DNA of 64,000 bases from Lachnospiraceae bacterium (GCA_910575075.1 CAJTCY010000017.1:52243-116242); one strand, 5' to 3'. Shown: positions 52,997 to 63,983, counted from the first letter of the stretch. Translations and numbers: made by a program. The notes: generated by a model from the sequence alone, not told the origin.

Positions 52997-53797
52997 TTAA
53001 GAAGTTTGCTGACGGTTGAATTCTATAATATCCTGCTGAAAACGTTTGGGCAGATTTTGTCTCTGCAGTTTTGGATTTATTCTGGCCTCGATGGCGATAC
53101 TGTCAAAAAATCTGCACCACAATTTCTGATATTCTTTTTCTTCCGAAGAAATCCGATTTAGCATTTCTAAATTAAGTGTTTCAGTATCTGTAATAAAAAA
53201 TCCTTTTTCTTTTGGATGGAGTACCGCCAGGTGACGGTTTTCATCATAAATCATAAAATTTTCCTGAGGCAGACGGTCTGCGAAATGCTCTCCCAAAAAA
53301 GGAAGAACATTGTTCTTGGGGTGTATTTTTGCAAAAAGTACACCGTTCTCGAGTTCTTGAAAGCGCAGGAATCCCAGAAGATGATGCGCTTCATTTCCAG
53401 TACTTCGTGAAAGCTGAAAAACACGGTTCACATAGGATTCACCAAGATAATTGAGGACTTTGCTGCTGTCTGCCAGGGATAATGCCAGCACAATGGTTTT
53501 GTAGATGGCATCAGCTTTGTTCATCCGTTTTATTCCAGTGCAGGAAGTTTCCAGTGCTGAGGCAGCCTGACACAGTTCCTCATAGGTTTCTGCTCCCATA
53601 CGTTTTCGTAAAGTGCGTGCGACTTTAGCGCTTTTTTGGAAGTCTGTTGGAACATTGATATATTCGTGAAATAGAGAATAGTTCTCTGGAATCTGGGTGG
53701 TAAGTGTTATATTGGCGTGTCCGTAATGACTTGCCCAGGCATCATAGACGCCTGTAAAAATACCGTCAATACTGTCTTCACAGAGAAACATATACAT
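52997..53797 (-). CDS. Putative DNA repair protein, TIGR03915/DUF4130-like
   Basis: This 266-residue protein resembles the family paired with a radical SAM protein in many bacteria and annotated as putative DNA repair. It starts YMFLCEDSIDGIFTGVYDAW and has LGFLRFQELENGVLFAKI, HPKNNVLPFLGEHFADRL and the ending WCRFFDSIAIEARINPKLQR. No catalytic residues are established. It lies 25 bases after the radical SAM gene, as expected for the pair. Confidence 0.85.
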   Translation of the reverse strand: MYMFLCEDSIDGIFTGVYDAWASHYGHANITLTTQIPENYSLFHEYINVPTDFQKSAKVARTLRKRMGAETYEELCQAASALETSCTGIKRMNKADAIYKTIVLALSLADSSKVLNYLGESYVNRVFQLSRSTGNEAHHLLGFLRFQELENGVLFAKIHPKNNVLPFLGEHFADRLPQENFMIYDENRHLAVLHPKEKGFFITDTETLNLEMLNRISSEEKEYQKLWCRFFDSIAIEARINPKLQRQNLPKRFQQDIIEFNRQQTS

Positions 53798-53822
53798 ATC
53801 GAATCCTCCTCTTATATCGGTC

Positions 53823-55151
53823 TTATGTTAAAATTTCTGCATCGGTTAATTGAAAATCTGCCTGAAGTTCTTTGTCAAAAAAACTGAGCTGCCGATAACC
53901 GCTTTCTCTAATATCCCGGGGAATTTGTGTTTTGTCCCGCATAAGGTTTTCGCAGATATAGTTTTCTTCCATTTTGGTATGATACATCATTTTACCAGAG
54001 CAGGTGATGAAATACAACGCACGCTTCAGTACTACGCCAATTTTCTTTAAATCTTCAAAATCCAAGGAATTTCTCCTGCGGGCTTTTACAATACGTTCCG
54101 CTGATTTATATCCAATGCCAGGAACCCGAAGCAGTTTTTGATAACTGGCACGATTGATTTCCACAGGAAAATATTCCAGATGGCGCAGCGCCCAGTCACA
54201 TTTGGGGTCCAAAAATATATTGAAATCGGGGCGGTCTTCTGATAACAATTCCGATACCTGGAAATGATAATAACGCAGCAGCCAGTCAGCCTGATAAAGG
54301 CGATGCTCCCGTAAAAGAGGAGGTCCTCCAGGAAGAACCGGGAGCATGGAATTCTGGTTTACATTGACGAAAGCGGAATAGAATACCCGCTTTAAGGAAA
54401 ACTTCTGATATAAACCTTCAGCGACACTCATAATCTGATAGTCATTTTCCGGTGTGGCGCCGATGATCATCTGTGTAGACTGCCCGGCAGGGACAAAACG
54501 GGGTGCCTGACGGTAAACGGTCAGTTCTTGCTTATTATCTGTAATACGGTTCTGTATCTGACGCATAGGTTTTAGTATGGTATTGCGGGACTTACAGGGG
54601 GCGAGTTTCTGAAGGCTGTCTGCAGTGGGCAGTTCCAGATTGATACTCATACGGTCTGCAAGAAATCCGGTTCTTTCCACCAGGGCAGGATCTGCCCCTG
54701 GAATTGCCTTTACATGGATATAACCATTGAAATGATGTGCAGTTCTCAGCGCATACAATGTCTGGTAAATCAAATCCATAGTATAGTTGGGACTTATCAT
54801 AATACCGGAACTTAAGAAAAGGCCTTCAATATAGTTGCGGCGATAAAATTCCAGCGTAATCGTACAGACTTCCTCCGGGGTGAAAGCAGCCCGGGGAACG
54901 TCGGAATCCCGATTATTCAGGCAATAGGCACAATTAAAAATGCATTCATTTGTAAACAAAATTTTTAACAGAGAAATGCATCTGCCGTCAGCAGAGAAAG
55001 TGTGGCAGATACCAGGAGCAACAGAATTCCCCATTCCTCTGCCATTTCCCTGCCGATCTACGCCGCTGGAAGTGCAGGCTACATCATATTTGGCTGCATC
55101 AGATAAAATTGTCAGTTTTTCCATTAAATCCATATCTATCTGTAAATTCAT
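53823..55151 (-). CDS. Radical SAM DNA modification/repair-type protein
   Basis: This 442-residue protein has the radical SAM cysteines in TNECIFNCAYCLNN, the early motif KYDVACTSSGVDRQG and a C-terminal helix-hairpin-helix (LLRVPGIGYKSAERIVKAR) that binds DNA. It matches the TIGR03916-type family always linked to TIGR03915 proteins. ATG 55151 is chosen because AAAGGG lies 6-8 bases upstream on the minus strand; the frame is open to 55283 but lacks a site there. The reaction is unknown. Confidence 0.9.
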   Translation of the reverse strand: MNLQIDMDLMEKLTILSDAAKYDVACTSSGVDRQGNGRGMGNSVAPGICHTFSADGRCISLLKILFTNECIFNCAYCLNNRDSDVPRAAFTPEEVCTITLEFYRRNYIEGLFLSSGIMISPNYTMDLIYQTLYALRTAHHFNGYIHVKAIPGADPALVERTGFLADRMSINLELPTADSLQKLAPCKSRNTILKPMRQIQNRITDNKQELTVYRQAPRFVPAGQSTQMIIGATPENDYQIMSVAEGLYQKFSLKRVFYSAFVNVNQNSMLPVLPGGPPLLREHRLYQADWLLRYYHFQVSELLSEDRPDFNIFLDPKCDWALRHLEYFPVEINRASYQKLLRVPGIGYKSAERIVKARRRNSLDFEDLKKIGVVLKRALYFITCSGKMMYHTKMEENYICENLMRDKTQIPRDIRESGYRQLSFFDKELQADFQLTDAEILT

Positions 55152-55329
55152 ATGCAATCCCTTTCCATAAATGCCAATATAATATATAGAATAAAGAACA
55201 TTAGTTCTGCATATATCATAGCATGGGAAAGAGCAAAATGCAAGCAAAAAACGAACAATTGTTTGTTTTATAATTTTATGCATACAAGCCTTTCCTTTTT
55301 CATAAAGTATTTCAGAGGGGGTGCTTCTG

Positions 55330-56268
55330 TTGAAAGAAAAAATAAAAACATTTTTATCTCTATGCGTCTTGATTGTAGCGGCTCCCTATATTGTTACGCT
55401 GTTGTTTCAGGGAAATGCAAAAGATGCAGATTCCAAAAAAACAGAACTTCTGACACAGGAAGATCTGCCGCTTACAGTAGAAATGGACGGGCAGGAGCTT
55501 GAAGTGGAAGAGTATCTGGCAGGTATTGTAGCGCAGCAAATACCTCTGAGTGATCAGCCAGAGGCAATCAAAGCTCAGGCAGTCATTGCACGTACAGAAT
55601 TACTGCGTGCCGTAAAACGGAAGGAAAAAATGCCAGAATCCATGTCGAGGGAAGAAATGCTGACATTATGGGGACAGGATGGATTTGAAAAAAATTATCA
55701 GGTTTTGGAGGAAGCGCTGGAAGCCACAGAAGGAGAAGTTTTGACTTATGAGGGAGAATTGATTCAGGCGGCTTTTCACGCGGTGAGCGCTGGAAAAACC
55801 AGAAGAGCGAAGGATGCATTGGGAAGTGAGCTGCCTTATCTCGAAAGCGTGGAGAGTGATATGGATATTCCATCTCATGATTTTTTGAGAGTAATTTTTC
55901 TTGAGAAAAAAGAGTTTGCAGAGAAGCTGAATCAGGCATGTCCAGAGGCAGGACTTACGGAGGACACGGTGATGAAACAGGTATCTGCCGCCGACCGGGA
56001 TGCCAGTGGTTATGTTCTGACTATACAGGTGGGAGATAAAACTATCACAGGAGATGAGTTTCGCAGTTGTCTAAACCTGAATTCGTCTTGCTGTTACATA
56101 AAAGAAGTGGAAGGTAAAGTGCGAATTGTCACCAAAGGACTGGGTCATGGGCTGGGATTGAGCCAGTATGGCGCGAATGCTCTTGCAGAAGAGGGCAGCA
56201 GCTACAGCGAAATACTTCAATATTACTATAAGAATGTTGAGATTACAAAAGAAAGCAATGATGCGTGA
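55330..56268 (+). CDS. spoIID: SpoIID-like sporulation transglycosylase
   Basis: SpoIID cuts glycan strands during forespore engulfment. The 312-residue protein has one N-terminal helix (FLSLCVLIVAAPYIVTLLF), then the SpoIID/LytB domain with VEEYLAGIVAQQIPLSDQPE, the catalytic Glu region and ALKAQA-like IKAQAVIARTELLRAV, AFHAVSAGKTR and the ending GHGLGLSQYGANALAEEG. TTG 55330 is favoured by AGAGGGGG about 9 bases upstream. The SpoIIQ-like gene follows, as in other clostridia, supporting a sporulation role. Confidence 0.9.
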   Translation: MKEKIKTFLSLCVLIVAAPYIVTLLFQGNAKDADSKKTELLTQEDLPLTVEMDGQELEVEEYLAGIVAQQIPLSDQPEAIKAQAVIARTELLRAVKRKEKMPESMSREEMLTLWGQDGFEKNYQVLEEALEATEGEVLTYEGELIQAAFHAVSAGKTRRAKDALGSELPYLESVESDMDIPSHDFLRVIFLEKKEFAEKLNQACPEAGLTEDTVMKQVSAADRDASGYVLTIQVGDKTITGDEFRSCLNLNSSCCYIKEVEGKVRIVTKGLGHGLGLSQYGANALAEEGSSYSEILQYYYKNVEITKESNDA

Positions 56269-56374
56269 TATTGAATATTGAAAAACATTGCAAGAATTCT
56301 CACAATCCTGAATAAACCTTATTTTTCCGGCAAAACTAAGAAGGAAAAAACAAACAGAAATGGAAGGTGACAGG

Positions 56375-57175
56375 ATGAGAAACAATCGAGCAGCAGCATT
56401 TTTTAATCGGAAATCCTATATAATTGCGGCTATCATTATGGTTGTGGCAGCATTTGGTATGACTGGGATGTATTTTACACAGCAAGAGAAAAAGCAGGAA
56501 GAGGAACTGGCGAGAGAACAAAAGGAACAGATTCAGCAGGCAAAAGCAGAAGATGCAGCCAGAGAAAAAGCAAAAGAAGAAGCAGCAGAAGCAGCTAAGA
56601 AGGAAGCTGCAAAGGCAAAGGAAAGAGAAGAAAAAGAAAAGGAAGAAGAGAAAGAAGAAACAGAAGCTGTATCTGGAATTATTCCCCCTCAGGAGGATAA
56701 TTTTATGGATGAACCGGAGGTGGTTGCTGAAACACAGGCACCTGTGGAACCGGAATATCATTTTGACGCAGCAGCAGATTTAAACTGGCCGTTACAGGGT
56801 AATGTGGTATTGAATTACAGTATGGATCAGACTGTATATTTTGCTACTTTGGATCAGTATAAATACAATCCGGCTGTGATCATCCAGGCAGATGTCAATA
56901 CGCCGGTTAAGGCGGTGGCAGCAGGAAAAGTTGTCTCTTTGGAGACGAACGCTGAGACAGGAACTACTATGACAGTAGATATGGGAGATGGTTACAGTGC
57001 TATTTACGGACAGTTAAAGGAAAGTCCCAAAAACCAGGGTGATTATATAGAAAGCGGAGAAACTCTGGGATATGTCAGTGAACCTACAAAATATTATTCT
57101 GTAGAAGGGGCAAATCTTTATTTTGAACTTCAAAAAGATGGATCTCCTGTGAATCCCATGGAATATCTGCAGTAG
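56375..57175 (+). CDS. spoIIQ: SpoIIQ-like M23-fold protein, zinc ligands lost
   Basis: SpoIIQ is the forespore half of the SpoIIQ-SpoIIIAH engulfment channel. The 266-residue protein has a membrane helix at 15-34, an extremely charged Glu/Lys coiled coil (36-95) and a LytM/M23-like domain (about 135-266). Zinc ligands are missing: HxxxD is N165-I169, the HL position is Q213 in IYGQL, and HLHFEL is NLYFEL (247-252). It should be structural rather than enzymatic. ATG 56375 has GGAAGGTGA upstream; ATG 56360 is in frame. It follows spoIID. Confidence 0.85.
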   Translation: MRNNRAAAFFNRKSYIIAAIIMVVAAFGMTGMYFTQQEKKQEEELAREQKEQIQQAKAEDAAREKAKEEAAEAAKKEAAKAKEREEKEKEEEKEETEAVSGIIPPQEDNFMDEPEVVAETQAPVEPEYHFDAAADLNWPLQGNVVLNYSMDQTVYFATLDQYKYNPAVIIQADVNTPVKAVAAGKVVSLETNAETGTTMTVDMGDGYSAIYGQLKESPKNQGDYIESGETLGYVSEPTKYYSVEGANLYFELQKDGSPVNPMEYLQ

Positions 57176-57640
57176 AGTCTGCAGATATTAAGAAATACTA
57201 AGCGGGCTGTCGGGAAACAAGATAGTCCTAAACAGGGCAGGTGTGGCTCGTATGAGTGATATCTGCCCTGGAGCTATTATCAGCCGCGTTAAGTATTTTA
57301 TTGTGGCTGATAATAGTTTATAATAAAAGAAACTATTTCATGAGAAGCAGCTCTTAAGAAGCTGGATTACAAAGCTTGTTATAAAATATGGCACTCGCTT
57401 CTGTTAGCTGAATGCATGGTAAAGGCAGGGATGTGGTAAAGAAAGAGGCTGGAATCAGGCACAGATTAGGATTTTTTTCATAAACTATCTGTAAAGACAA
57501 TTCGCAGCAGACTCTCTTTTACCGTGAAATTCAGAACGAACATTAATCAGAACATAGTTGAAATACCAGTTTTTGCTGCTGCTTTGCATACAGGAGACTG
57601 CTTGCAGTCTCTTTACATAATCTAAACGAGAGGAAATTTT
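57176..57640. other. 465-base gap with stem-loops, possible small RNA
   Basis: No coding frame is convincing. GGGCAG (57235) pairs with CTGCCC (57263). CTATTATCAGCC (57274-57285) pairs perfectly with GGCTGATAATAG (57305-57316) over 12 bp. GAGACTGC/GCAGTCTC (about 57595-57612) lies just before the GIY-YIG ribosome site. The 12-bp stem could end the spoIIQ transcript. The rest could hold a small RNA, but no known family is recognised. Confidence 0.4.
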
Positions 57641-57946
57641 ATGACTGAGAGAAAAAATGTCACTTATATGCTGCGCTGCAGTGATGGAACGCTGTATACG
57701 GGGTGGACAAACAATATTGAGAAACGCCTGGAAACACATAATCATGGAAAGGGCGGAAAATATACCAGAGTGCGCACACCTGTAGAATTGGTATATGTGG
57801 AGGAACATGAGACGAAGCGAGAGGCAATGAGCAGAGAAGCTCAGATTAAGAAGCTTACAAAGAAGGAAAAGGAAGCACTGATATGCCACAATTCTTGTTG
57901 CATAGTGGATGAAAGAGGGAACACTTATGGAGATATGCTGCATTAG
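57641..57946 (+). CDS. GIY-YIG nuclease-like protein (YhbQ type)
   Basis: This 101-residue protein is a stand-alone GIY-YIG domain: YMLRCSDGTLYTGWTNNIEK, then HNHGKGGKYTRVRTPVELVY, and the catalytic Glu in REAMSREAQIKKLTKKEKE. Such small proteins are linked to DNA repair but poorly defined. GAGAGGA precedes the ATG. It is monocistronic with a terminator after it. Confidence 0.92.
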   Translation: MTERKNVTYMLRCSDGTLYTGWTNNIEKRLETHNHGKGGKYTRVRTPVELVYVEEHETKREAMSREAQIKKLTKKEKEALICHNSCCIVDERGNTYGDMLH

Positions 57947-58030
57947 GAGTGAACGGTAGAATAATATGTGACAAAAACAAGACAAGAAAGCAAAGATTAT
58001 TATCATAGTAAAATAAGTGATAGTACGATG

Positions 58031-58071
58031 AAAAACAATCATTTGTCCTCTAGGAGCAGATGATTGTTTTT
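58031..58071. terminator. Bidirectional terminator after the GIY-YIG gene
   Basis: AAAAACAATCAT pairs with ATGATTGTTTTT, giving T-runs on both strands. It serves the GIY-YIG gene and possibly the converging hemolysin III gene. Confidence 0.8.
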
Positions 58072-58097
58072 CTCTTTGTTCGCTTGTAAGCAGAAGG

Positions 58098-58157
58098 GTC
58101 TGCACGAATATATTCATTTGTTCAAAGGCTCTTGCCGCTAAAACGGCAAAACAGAAT
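58098..58157 (+). repeat. CAAAAGG-type dispersed element, copy 2
   Basis: The stretch with TTGTTCAAAGGCTCTTGCCG, CTAAAACGGCAAAACAGAAT is about 70% like 15742-15795, including the preceding AATATATT and the following AGAATAC. The inner hairpin TTGCCG/CGGCAA is kept, with the loop differing. Confidence 0.5.
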
Positions 58158-58181
58158 ACAGAAATTACCAGGTGAAGAAAA

Positions 58182-58847
58182 TTATAACAGGGGCATATTT
58201 GCCACAAAACAGTACATCATAATAAAATGGCAGACACTTCCACCCATGACAAACAGATGAAAAATCTCATGTGAACCGAAGTTCTTATGTCTGGAATTAA
58301 AGAGAGGCAGTTTCAATGCGTAAATTACACCGCCGATGGTGTAGATAATTCCTCCTGCAAGCAGCCACATAAATGCCTGATGTGACAAGGAATTCATAAT
58401 CTGGGTAAAAGCAAGCACACATACCCAGCCCATTGCGATATATAATATGGAAGAAAACCATTTGGGACAGGTGATCCAAAATGCCTTTACCAGAATGCCT
58501 GCAAGAGCGATGCTCCACACCAGAGCAAGAAGGCTGTAGCCGATTCTGCCGTTGAGCACAATTACGCATACAGGAGTGTAGGTTCCTGCAATCAACACGA
58601 AGATCATCATGTGATCAAGTTTTCGCAGTATGCGGTTGGTTTTTTCCGACAAATCCAGTGCATGGTAGGTTGCGCTGGCGCCATAGAGCAGAACCATGCT
58701 CAGGATAAAAACGGAAAGAGATATGACATGTATTCTGTCAGGGTTCAGGGAAGCGCGGATTAACAGAGGAGTAGCAGCGAATAAAGCCATCAGCATTCCG
58801 ATAAAATGTGTAATGGAACTGCCAGGGTCTTTTAATTTAAATTTCAT
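58182..58847 (-). CDS. trhA: Hemolysin III / PAQR family membrane protein
   Basis: This 221-residue protein has seven membrane helices and family signatures SSITHFIGMLMALFA near the start, ATYHALDLSEKTNRILRKLD (first His), GWVCVLAF and the late SHEIFHLFVMGGSVCHFIMM with two more metal-binding histidines. TrhA-type proteins affect membrane energetics and lipid order; haemolysis is not implied. AGGAG precedes the start on the minus strand. Confidence 0.9.
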   Translation of the reverse strand: MKFKLKDPGSSITHFIGMLMALFAATPLLIRASLNPDRIHVISLSVFILSMVLLYGASATYHALDLSEKTNRILRKLDHMMIFVLIAGTYTPVCVIVLNGRIGYSLLALVWSIALAGILVKAFWITCPKWFSSILYIAMGWVCVLAFTQIMNSLSHQAFMWLLAGGIIYTIGGVIYALKLPLFNSRHKNFGSHEIFHLFVMGGSVCHFIMMYCFVANMPLL

Positions 58848-59017
58848 AGTATCATCTCCTTATTTTGAAAAATTGTCAGGTTACTTATCAGTATATGTAA
58901 AGTTTTAAAAAATATTTTATGTAGTATTAAAAACTATATAATTTATAATCAGATACTACACCAATTAGAATACAAAGTCAATACTGTTTGAAAAATTTTG
59001 AAAATTAGAAAAAGTTC

Positions 59018-59046
59018 TTGACAGACCAATTTTATCTTTATATAAT
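59018..59046 (+). promoter_or_regulatory. str operon promoter
   Basis: TTGACA and TATAAT are perfect consensus hexamers 17 bases apart, 51 bases before rpsL, in AT-rich sequence. This should be a very strong promoter for rpsL and downstream genes. Confidence 0.92.
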
Positions 59047-59096
59047 AATTTAGCGTGTATAAAAGCACACTTATAATATTACAGGAGGTGAAAAGA

Positions 59097-59519
59097 ATGC
59101 CAACATTTAACCAGTTAGTAAGAAAAGGAAGACAGACATCAGAGAAGAAATCTACTGCACCGGCTTTGCAGAAAGGATATAACTCCCTGAAGAAACGCCC
59201 TACAGATCTCTCTGCTCCTCAGAAAAGAGGTGTTTGTACAGCAGTGAAGACTGCAACTCCTAAGAAACCTAACTCTGCTCTTCGTAAGATCGCCAGAGTA
59301 CGTCTTTCTAACGGAATTGAGGTGACAAGCTATATTCCGGGCGAAGGCCACAACTTGCAGGAACATAGTGTTGTTCTGATCCGTGGCGGAAGAGTAAAAG
59401 ACTTACCAGGTACCAGATACCATATCATTCGTGGAACATTAGATACCGCAGGTGTTGCAAACAGACGCCAGGCCCGTTCCAAATATGGTGCAAAGAGACC
59501 AAAAGACGCTAAGAAATAA
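59097..59519 (+). CDS. rpsL: 30S ribosomal protein S12
   Basis: S12 sits at the ribosomal decoding centre. The 140-residue protein has [12 protein letters not shown], the decoding loop [20 protein letters not shown] with the streptomycin-relevant lysine, and [23 protein letters not shown] 59097 has AGGAGGTG 7 bases upstream and matches the family start. It is the first gene of rpsL-rpsG-fusA-tuf. Confidence 0.98.
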   Translation: MPTFNQLVRKGRQTSEKKSTAPALQKGYNSLKKRPTDLSAPQKRGVCTAVKTATPKKPNSALRKIARVRLSNGIEVTSYIPGEGHNLQEHSVVLIRGGRVKDLPGTRYHIIRGTLDTAGVANRRQARSKYGAKRPKDAKK

Positions 59520-59739
59520 AGTTTAGCGCACCAATAGTATCACAACAGGTGTGAATTCTCATTGAGCGTAAGCTCAATAGATGTTAACTACTATAGGTTT
59601 AGTGTTGGAAAGCGCACAGGCGTACATTCTTTTTAGATAGATTTCCGCACGAATACACAGATAGTTAGTTGGAGACACAGCCGTAAGGCTGATATCCCGG
59701 TTGCAGACAGATGTAACTGACACATGTGAGTACCGTTGA

Positions 59740-60255
<516 letters not shown>

Positions 60256-60343
60256 CAAATCTATAATGTACAATAGCCTGTGTGTCCGCGATTATACAAG
60301 GGCAAGAATTGTTTTTGCTATATAAATTTAGGAGGAAAAAACC

Positions 60344-62458
60344 TTGGCTGGAAGAGAATATCCATTAGAGAGAACCAGAAACATTGGTATTATGGCTCAT
60401 ATCGATGCCGGTAAAACCACATTGACAGAGCGTATTCTTTATTATACCGGTGTTAATTATAAAATTGGTGATACTCATGAAGGTACTGCGACAATGGACT
60501 GGATGGAACAGGAGCAGGAAAGAGGTATCACGATTACTTCAGCCGCTACAACCTGTCACTGGACAGAACAGGAGAACTGCAAGCCAAAGGATGGCGCTTT
60601 GGAGCATCGTATCAATATCATTGATACTCCGGGACACGTTGACTTTACCGTTGAGGTAGAGCGTTCACTCCGTGTACTGGACGGTGCTGTGGGTGTCTTC
60701 TGTGCAAAGGGTGGCGTGGAGCCTCAGTCTGAAAATGTATGGCGTCAGGCTGACACCTATAACGTACCTAGAATGGCATTTATTAATAAGATGGACATCC
60801 TGGGAGCGAATTTCTATGGGGCAGTAGATCAGATTAAAACACGTTTAGGAAAAAATGCTATTATTCTGCAGCTGCCGATCGGCAAGGAAGATGATTTTAA
60901 AGGAATCATTGATTTGTTTGAGATGAAAGCTTATATCTACAATGATGATAAGGGCGATGATATTTCCATTACTGATATTCCAGATGACATGAAGGATGAT
61001 GCAGAACTGTATCGTTCTGAATTAGTGGAAAAGATTTGTGAATTAGATGATGACTTGATGATGGAATTCCTGGAGGACAAAGAGCCTTCCGTGGAAGCGC
61101 TGAAAGCAGCTCTGAGAAAAGGAACCTGTGAATGTACAGCAGTTCCGGTATGCTGCGGTTCCGCTTACCGCAATAAGGGAGTTCAGAAATTATTGGATGC
61201 AATTCTGGATTATATGCCGGCACCGACCGATATCCCTGCTATTAAAGGCGTGGATCTGGATGGAAATGAGACGGAGAGACATTCTTCTGACGATGAGCCG
61301 TTCTCTGCACTGGCATTTAAGATCATGACAGACCCATTTGTTGGAAAGCTGGCATTTTTCCGTGTGTATTCTGGCACCATGAATTCCGGTTCTTACGTAC
61401 TGAATGCTACCAAAGGCAAGAAAGAGCGTGTGGGACGTATTCTGCAGATGCATGCAAATAAGAGAGCAGAACTTGACAAAGTTTATTCTGGTGATATTGC
61501 AGCGGCAGTTGGGTTTAAATTTACCAGTACAGGTGATACCATCTGTGACGATCAGCATCCGGTAATCCTGGAGTCCATGGAATTCCCAGAACCTGTTATT
61601 GAACTTGCTATCGAGCCGAAAACCAAGGCAGGTCAGGGTAAGATGGGTGAAGCTCTTGCAAAACTTGCAGAAGAAGATCCGACATTCCGTGCACATACCA
61701 ATACTGAGACTGGTCAGACTATTATCGCAGGTATGGGTGAGCTGCATCTGGAGATTATCGTTGACCGTCTGCTTCGTGAGTTCAAGGTTGAGGCAAATGT
61801 AGGCGCTCCGCAGGTTGCGTACAAAGAGACATTTACCAAACCGATTGACCAGGAATATAAATATGCAAAACAGTCTGGTGGACGTGGACAGTATGGTCAC
61901 TGCAAGGTTCGTTTTGAGCCTATGGATGCCAACGGAGAGGAACTGTTCAAGTTTGACTCTGAAGTTGTGGGCGGTGCTATTCCAAAGGAATACATCCCAG
62001 CTGTAGGCGAAGGTATCGAAGAAGCAACCAAGGCGGGTATTCTTGCAGGCTTCCCGGTTGTCGGTGTACACGCTACCGTATACGATGGTTCTTATCACGA
62101 GGTTGACTCTTCAGAAATGGCATTCCACATTGCAGGTTCTATGGCATTTAAGGAAGCAATGAAGAAGGCAACTCCGGTATTGTTAGAGCCGATTATGAAG
62201 GTGGAAGTGACTATGCCGGAAGAATATATGGGAGATGTTATTGGTGACATCAATTCCCGCCGTGGACGAATCGAAGGTATGGATGATCTTGGCGGCGGCA
62301 AGATTGTACGTGCGTTTGTACCGCTTGCTGAGATGTTTGGCTATTCCACAGACCTTCGTTCCAAGACACAGGGACGTGGAAATTACTCTATGTTCTTTGA
62401 AAAATATGAGCAGGTTCCAAAGTCTGTTCAGGAAAAAGTTATTTCTGCAAAAGCATAG
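60344..62458 (+). CDS. fusA: Elongation factor G
   Basis: EF-G is the GTPase that drives ribosomal translocation. The 704-residue protein has the G1 motif [15 protein letters not shown], switch I region [14 protein letters not shown]3 [21 protein letters not shown]4 NKMD, and domains II-V with [18 protein letters not shown] and [14 protein letters not shown]. The start is a TTG at 60344 with AGGAGG 9 bases upstream. It precedes tuf. Confidence 0.98.
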   Translation: MAGREYPLERTRNIGIMAHIDAGKTTLTERILYYTGVNYKIGDTHEGTATMDWMEQEQERGITITSAATTCHWTEQENCKPKDGALEHRINIIDTPGHVDFTVEVERSLRVLDGAVGVFCAKGGVEPQSENVWRQADTYNVPRMAFINKMDILGANFYGAVDQIKTRLGKNAIILQLPIGKEDDFKGIIDLFEMKAYIYNDDKGDDISITDIPDDMKDDAELYRSELVEKICELDDDLMMEFLEDKEPSVEALKAALRKGTCECTAVPVCCGSAYRNKGVQKLLDAILDYMPAPTDIPAIKGVDLDGNETERHSSDDEPFSALAFKIMTDPFVGKLAFFRVYSGTMNSGSYVLNATKGKKERVGRILQMHANKRAELDKVYSGDIAAAVGFKFTSTGDTICDDQHPVILESMEFPEPVIELAIEPKTKAGQGKMGEALAKLAEEDPTFRAHTNTETGQTIIAGMGELHLEIIVDRLLREFKVEANVGAPQVAYKETFTKPIDQEYKYAKQSGGRGQYGHCKVRFEPMDANGEELFKFDSEVVGGAIPKEYIPAVGEGIEEATKAGILAGFPVVGVHATVYDGSYHEVDSSEMAFHIAGSMAFKEAMKKATPVLLEPIMKVEVTMPEEYMGDVIGDINSRRGRIEGMDDLGGGKIVRAFVPLAEMFGYSTDLRSKTQGRGNYSMFFEKYEQVPKSVQEKVISAKA

Positions 62459-62571
62459 GGAAAGTGAAGAAAACACTTGAAAATCCAGTGATTATCGAAT
62501 ATAATCATAAATAGCTGATTTATATTATGAGACAGCCCCAAAGGGCAGAAAATTAAGGAGGACGTTATAAA

Positions 62572-63759
62572 ATGGCTAAAGCTAAATTTGAAAGAACTAA
62601 ACCGCATTGCAATATCGGAACCATTGGTCATGTAGACCATGGTAAGACTACTTTAACAGCAGCGATTACAAAAGTTTTGTCTGAGAGAGTAGATGGAAAT
62701 GAAGCTACAGATTTTGAAAATATTGACAAGGCTCCAGAAGAGAGAGAAAGAGGTATCACCATTTCTACTGCTCACGTTGAGTATGAAACAGATAAGAGAC
62801 ATTATGCACACGTTGACTGCCCAGGTCATGCTGACTATGTAAAGAACATGATTACTGGTGCTGCTCAGATGGACGGAGCAATCCTTGTTGTTGCTGCTAC
62901 TGACGGTGTTATGGCACAGACCAAAGAGCACATCCTGTTATCACGTCAGGTAGGTGTGCCTTATATCGTTGTATTTATGAACAAATGCGATATGGTTGAC
63001 GATGAAGAGCTGCTTGAATTAGTAGAGATGGAGATTACTGAAATTCTGGAAGAGTATGAATTCACAGACTGTCCTATTATCAAAGGTTCCGCTTTGAAGG
63101 CTCTGGAAGATCCTAAGGGAGAATGGGGCGACAAGGTTATGGAATTGATGGCAGCAGTAGATGAGCATATTCCAGATCCTCAGCGTGCAACGGATCAGCC
63201 ATTCCTGATGCCTATCGAGGATATCTTTACTATTACCGGTCGTGGAACTGTTGCAACTGGTAGAGTAGAACGTGGTGTTCTGCATGTAAATGAGGAAGTT
63301 GAAATCGTTGGTATCAAAGAAGAGACTAAGAAAACAGTTGTAACTGGTATTGAGATGTTCCGTAAGCTGTTAGACGAGGCTCAGGCTGGTGATAACATTG
63401 GTGCTCTGCTTCGTGGTATTCAGAGAACTGAGATTGAAAGAGGTCAGGTTTTGGCTAAACCAGGTACGGTTACCTGCCACACCAAATTTACTGCTCAGGT
63501 ATACGTTCTGACCAAAGACGAAGGTGGACGTCATACTCCATTCTTCAACAACTACAGACCTCAGTTCTATTTCAGAACAACTGACGTAACAGGTGTCTGC
63601 AACTTGCCGGATGGAACAGAAATGTGTATGCCTGGTGACAACGTAGAGATGAGTATCGAACTGATTCATCCTATCGCTATGGAGCAGGGTCTTACATTCG
63701 CTATTCGTGAGGGCGGCAGGACTGTTGGTTCAGGTCGTGTGGCTACAATTGTTGAATAA
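62572..63759 (+). CDS. tuf: Elongation factor Tu
   Basis: EF-Tu delivers aminoacyl-tRNA to the ribosome. The 395-residue protein has [14 protein letters not shown] (G1), [18 protein letters not shown] (switch I), [20 protein letters not shown] (G3) and NKCD (G4), and ends [22 protein letters not shown] lies 11 bases before the ATG. A strong terminator follows. Confidence 0.98.
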   Translation: MAKAKFERTKPHCNIGTIGHVDHGKTTLTAAITKVLSERVDGNEATDFENIDKAPEERERGITISTAHVEYETDKRHYAHVDCPGHADYVKNMITGAAQMDGAILVVAATDGVMAQTKEHILLSRQVGVPYIVVFMNKCDMVDDEELLELVEMEITEILEEYEFTDCPIIKGSALKALEDPKGEWGDKVMELMAAVDEHIPDPQRATDQPFLMPIEDIFTITGRGTVATGRVERGVLHVNEEVEIVGIKEETKKTVVTGIEMFRKLLDEAQAGDNIGALLRGIQRTEIERGQVLAKPGTVTCHTKFTAQVYVLTKDEGGRHTPFFNNYRPQFYFRTTDVTGVCNLPDGTEMCMPGDNVEMSIELIHPIAMEQGLTFAIREGGRTVGSGRVATIVE

Positions 63760-63782
63760 TCAGTAAAAAGCTAGATTTTATG

Positions 63783-63815
63783 GGGCTTTCCGAGAAATCG
63801 GGAAGCCCTTTTTGA
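63783..63815 (+). terminator. Terminator after tuf
   Basis: GGGCTTTCC pairs with GGGAAGCCC and is followed by TTTTTG, ending the str operon. Confidence 0.9.
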
Positions 63816-63898
63816 AATTTTGCAACAGTGAAAAGTAAACGGTAGATAATGCGTACCTATACAAAACTGGAGCAAACCTGTATGTTAATAAAGGGCAC

Positions 63899-63940
63899 TG
63901 AAAAAGTCTGATTCTTTGAAAAAGAATTAGGCTTTTTTCA
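63899..63940 (+). terminator. Second stem-loop downstream of tuf
   Basis: ATTCTTT pairs with AAAGAAT and TGAAAAAG with CTTTTTTCA around it. It may be a backup terminator, or an element of the gene starting at 63984. Confidence 0.55.
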
Positions 63941-63983
63941 ATGTTGGCATTATAATAGAAATATAAGGAAGGGGGATTCTTCG

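Noticed and set aside
57485..58207. 240-codon minus-strand frame over the GIY-YIG gene
   Set aside because: It overlaps the GIY-YIG gene, the terminator and the repeat, and has no ribosome site.
61190..62098. 302-codon minus-strand frame inside fusA
   Set aside because: Shadow of a highly conserved gene with biased codon use.
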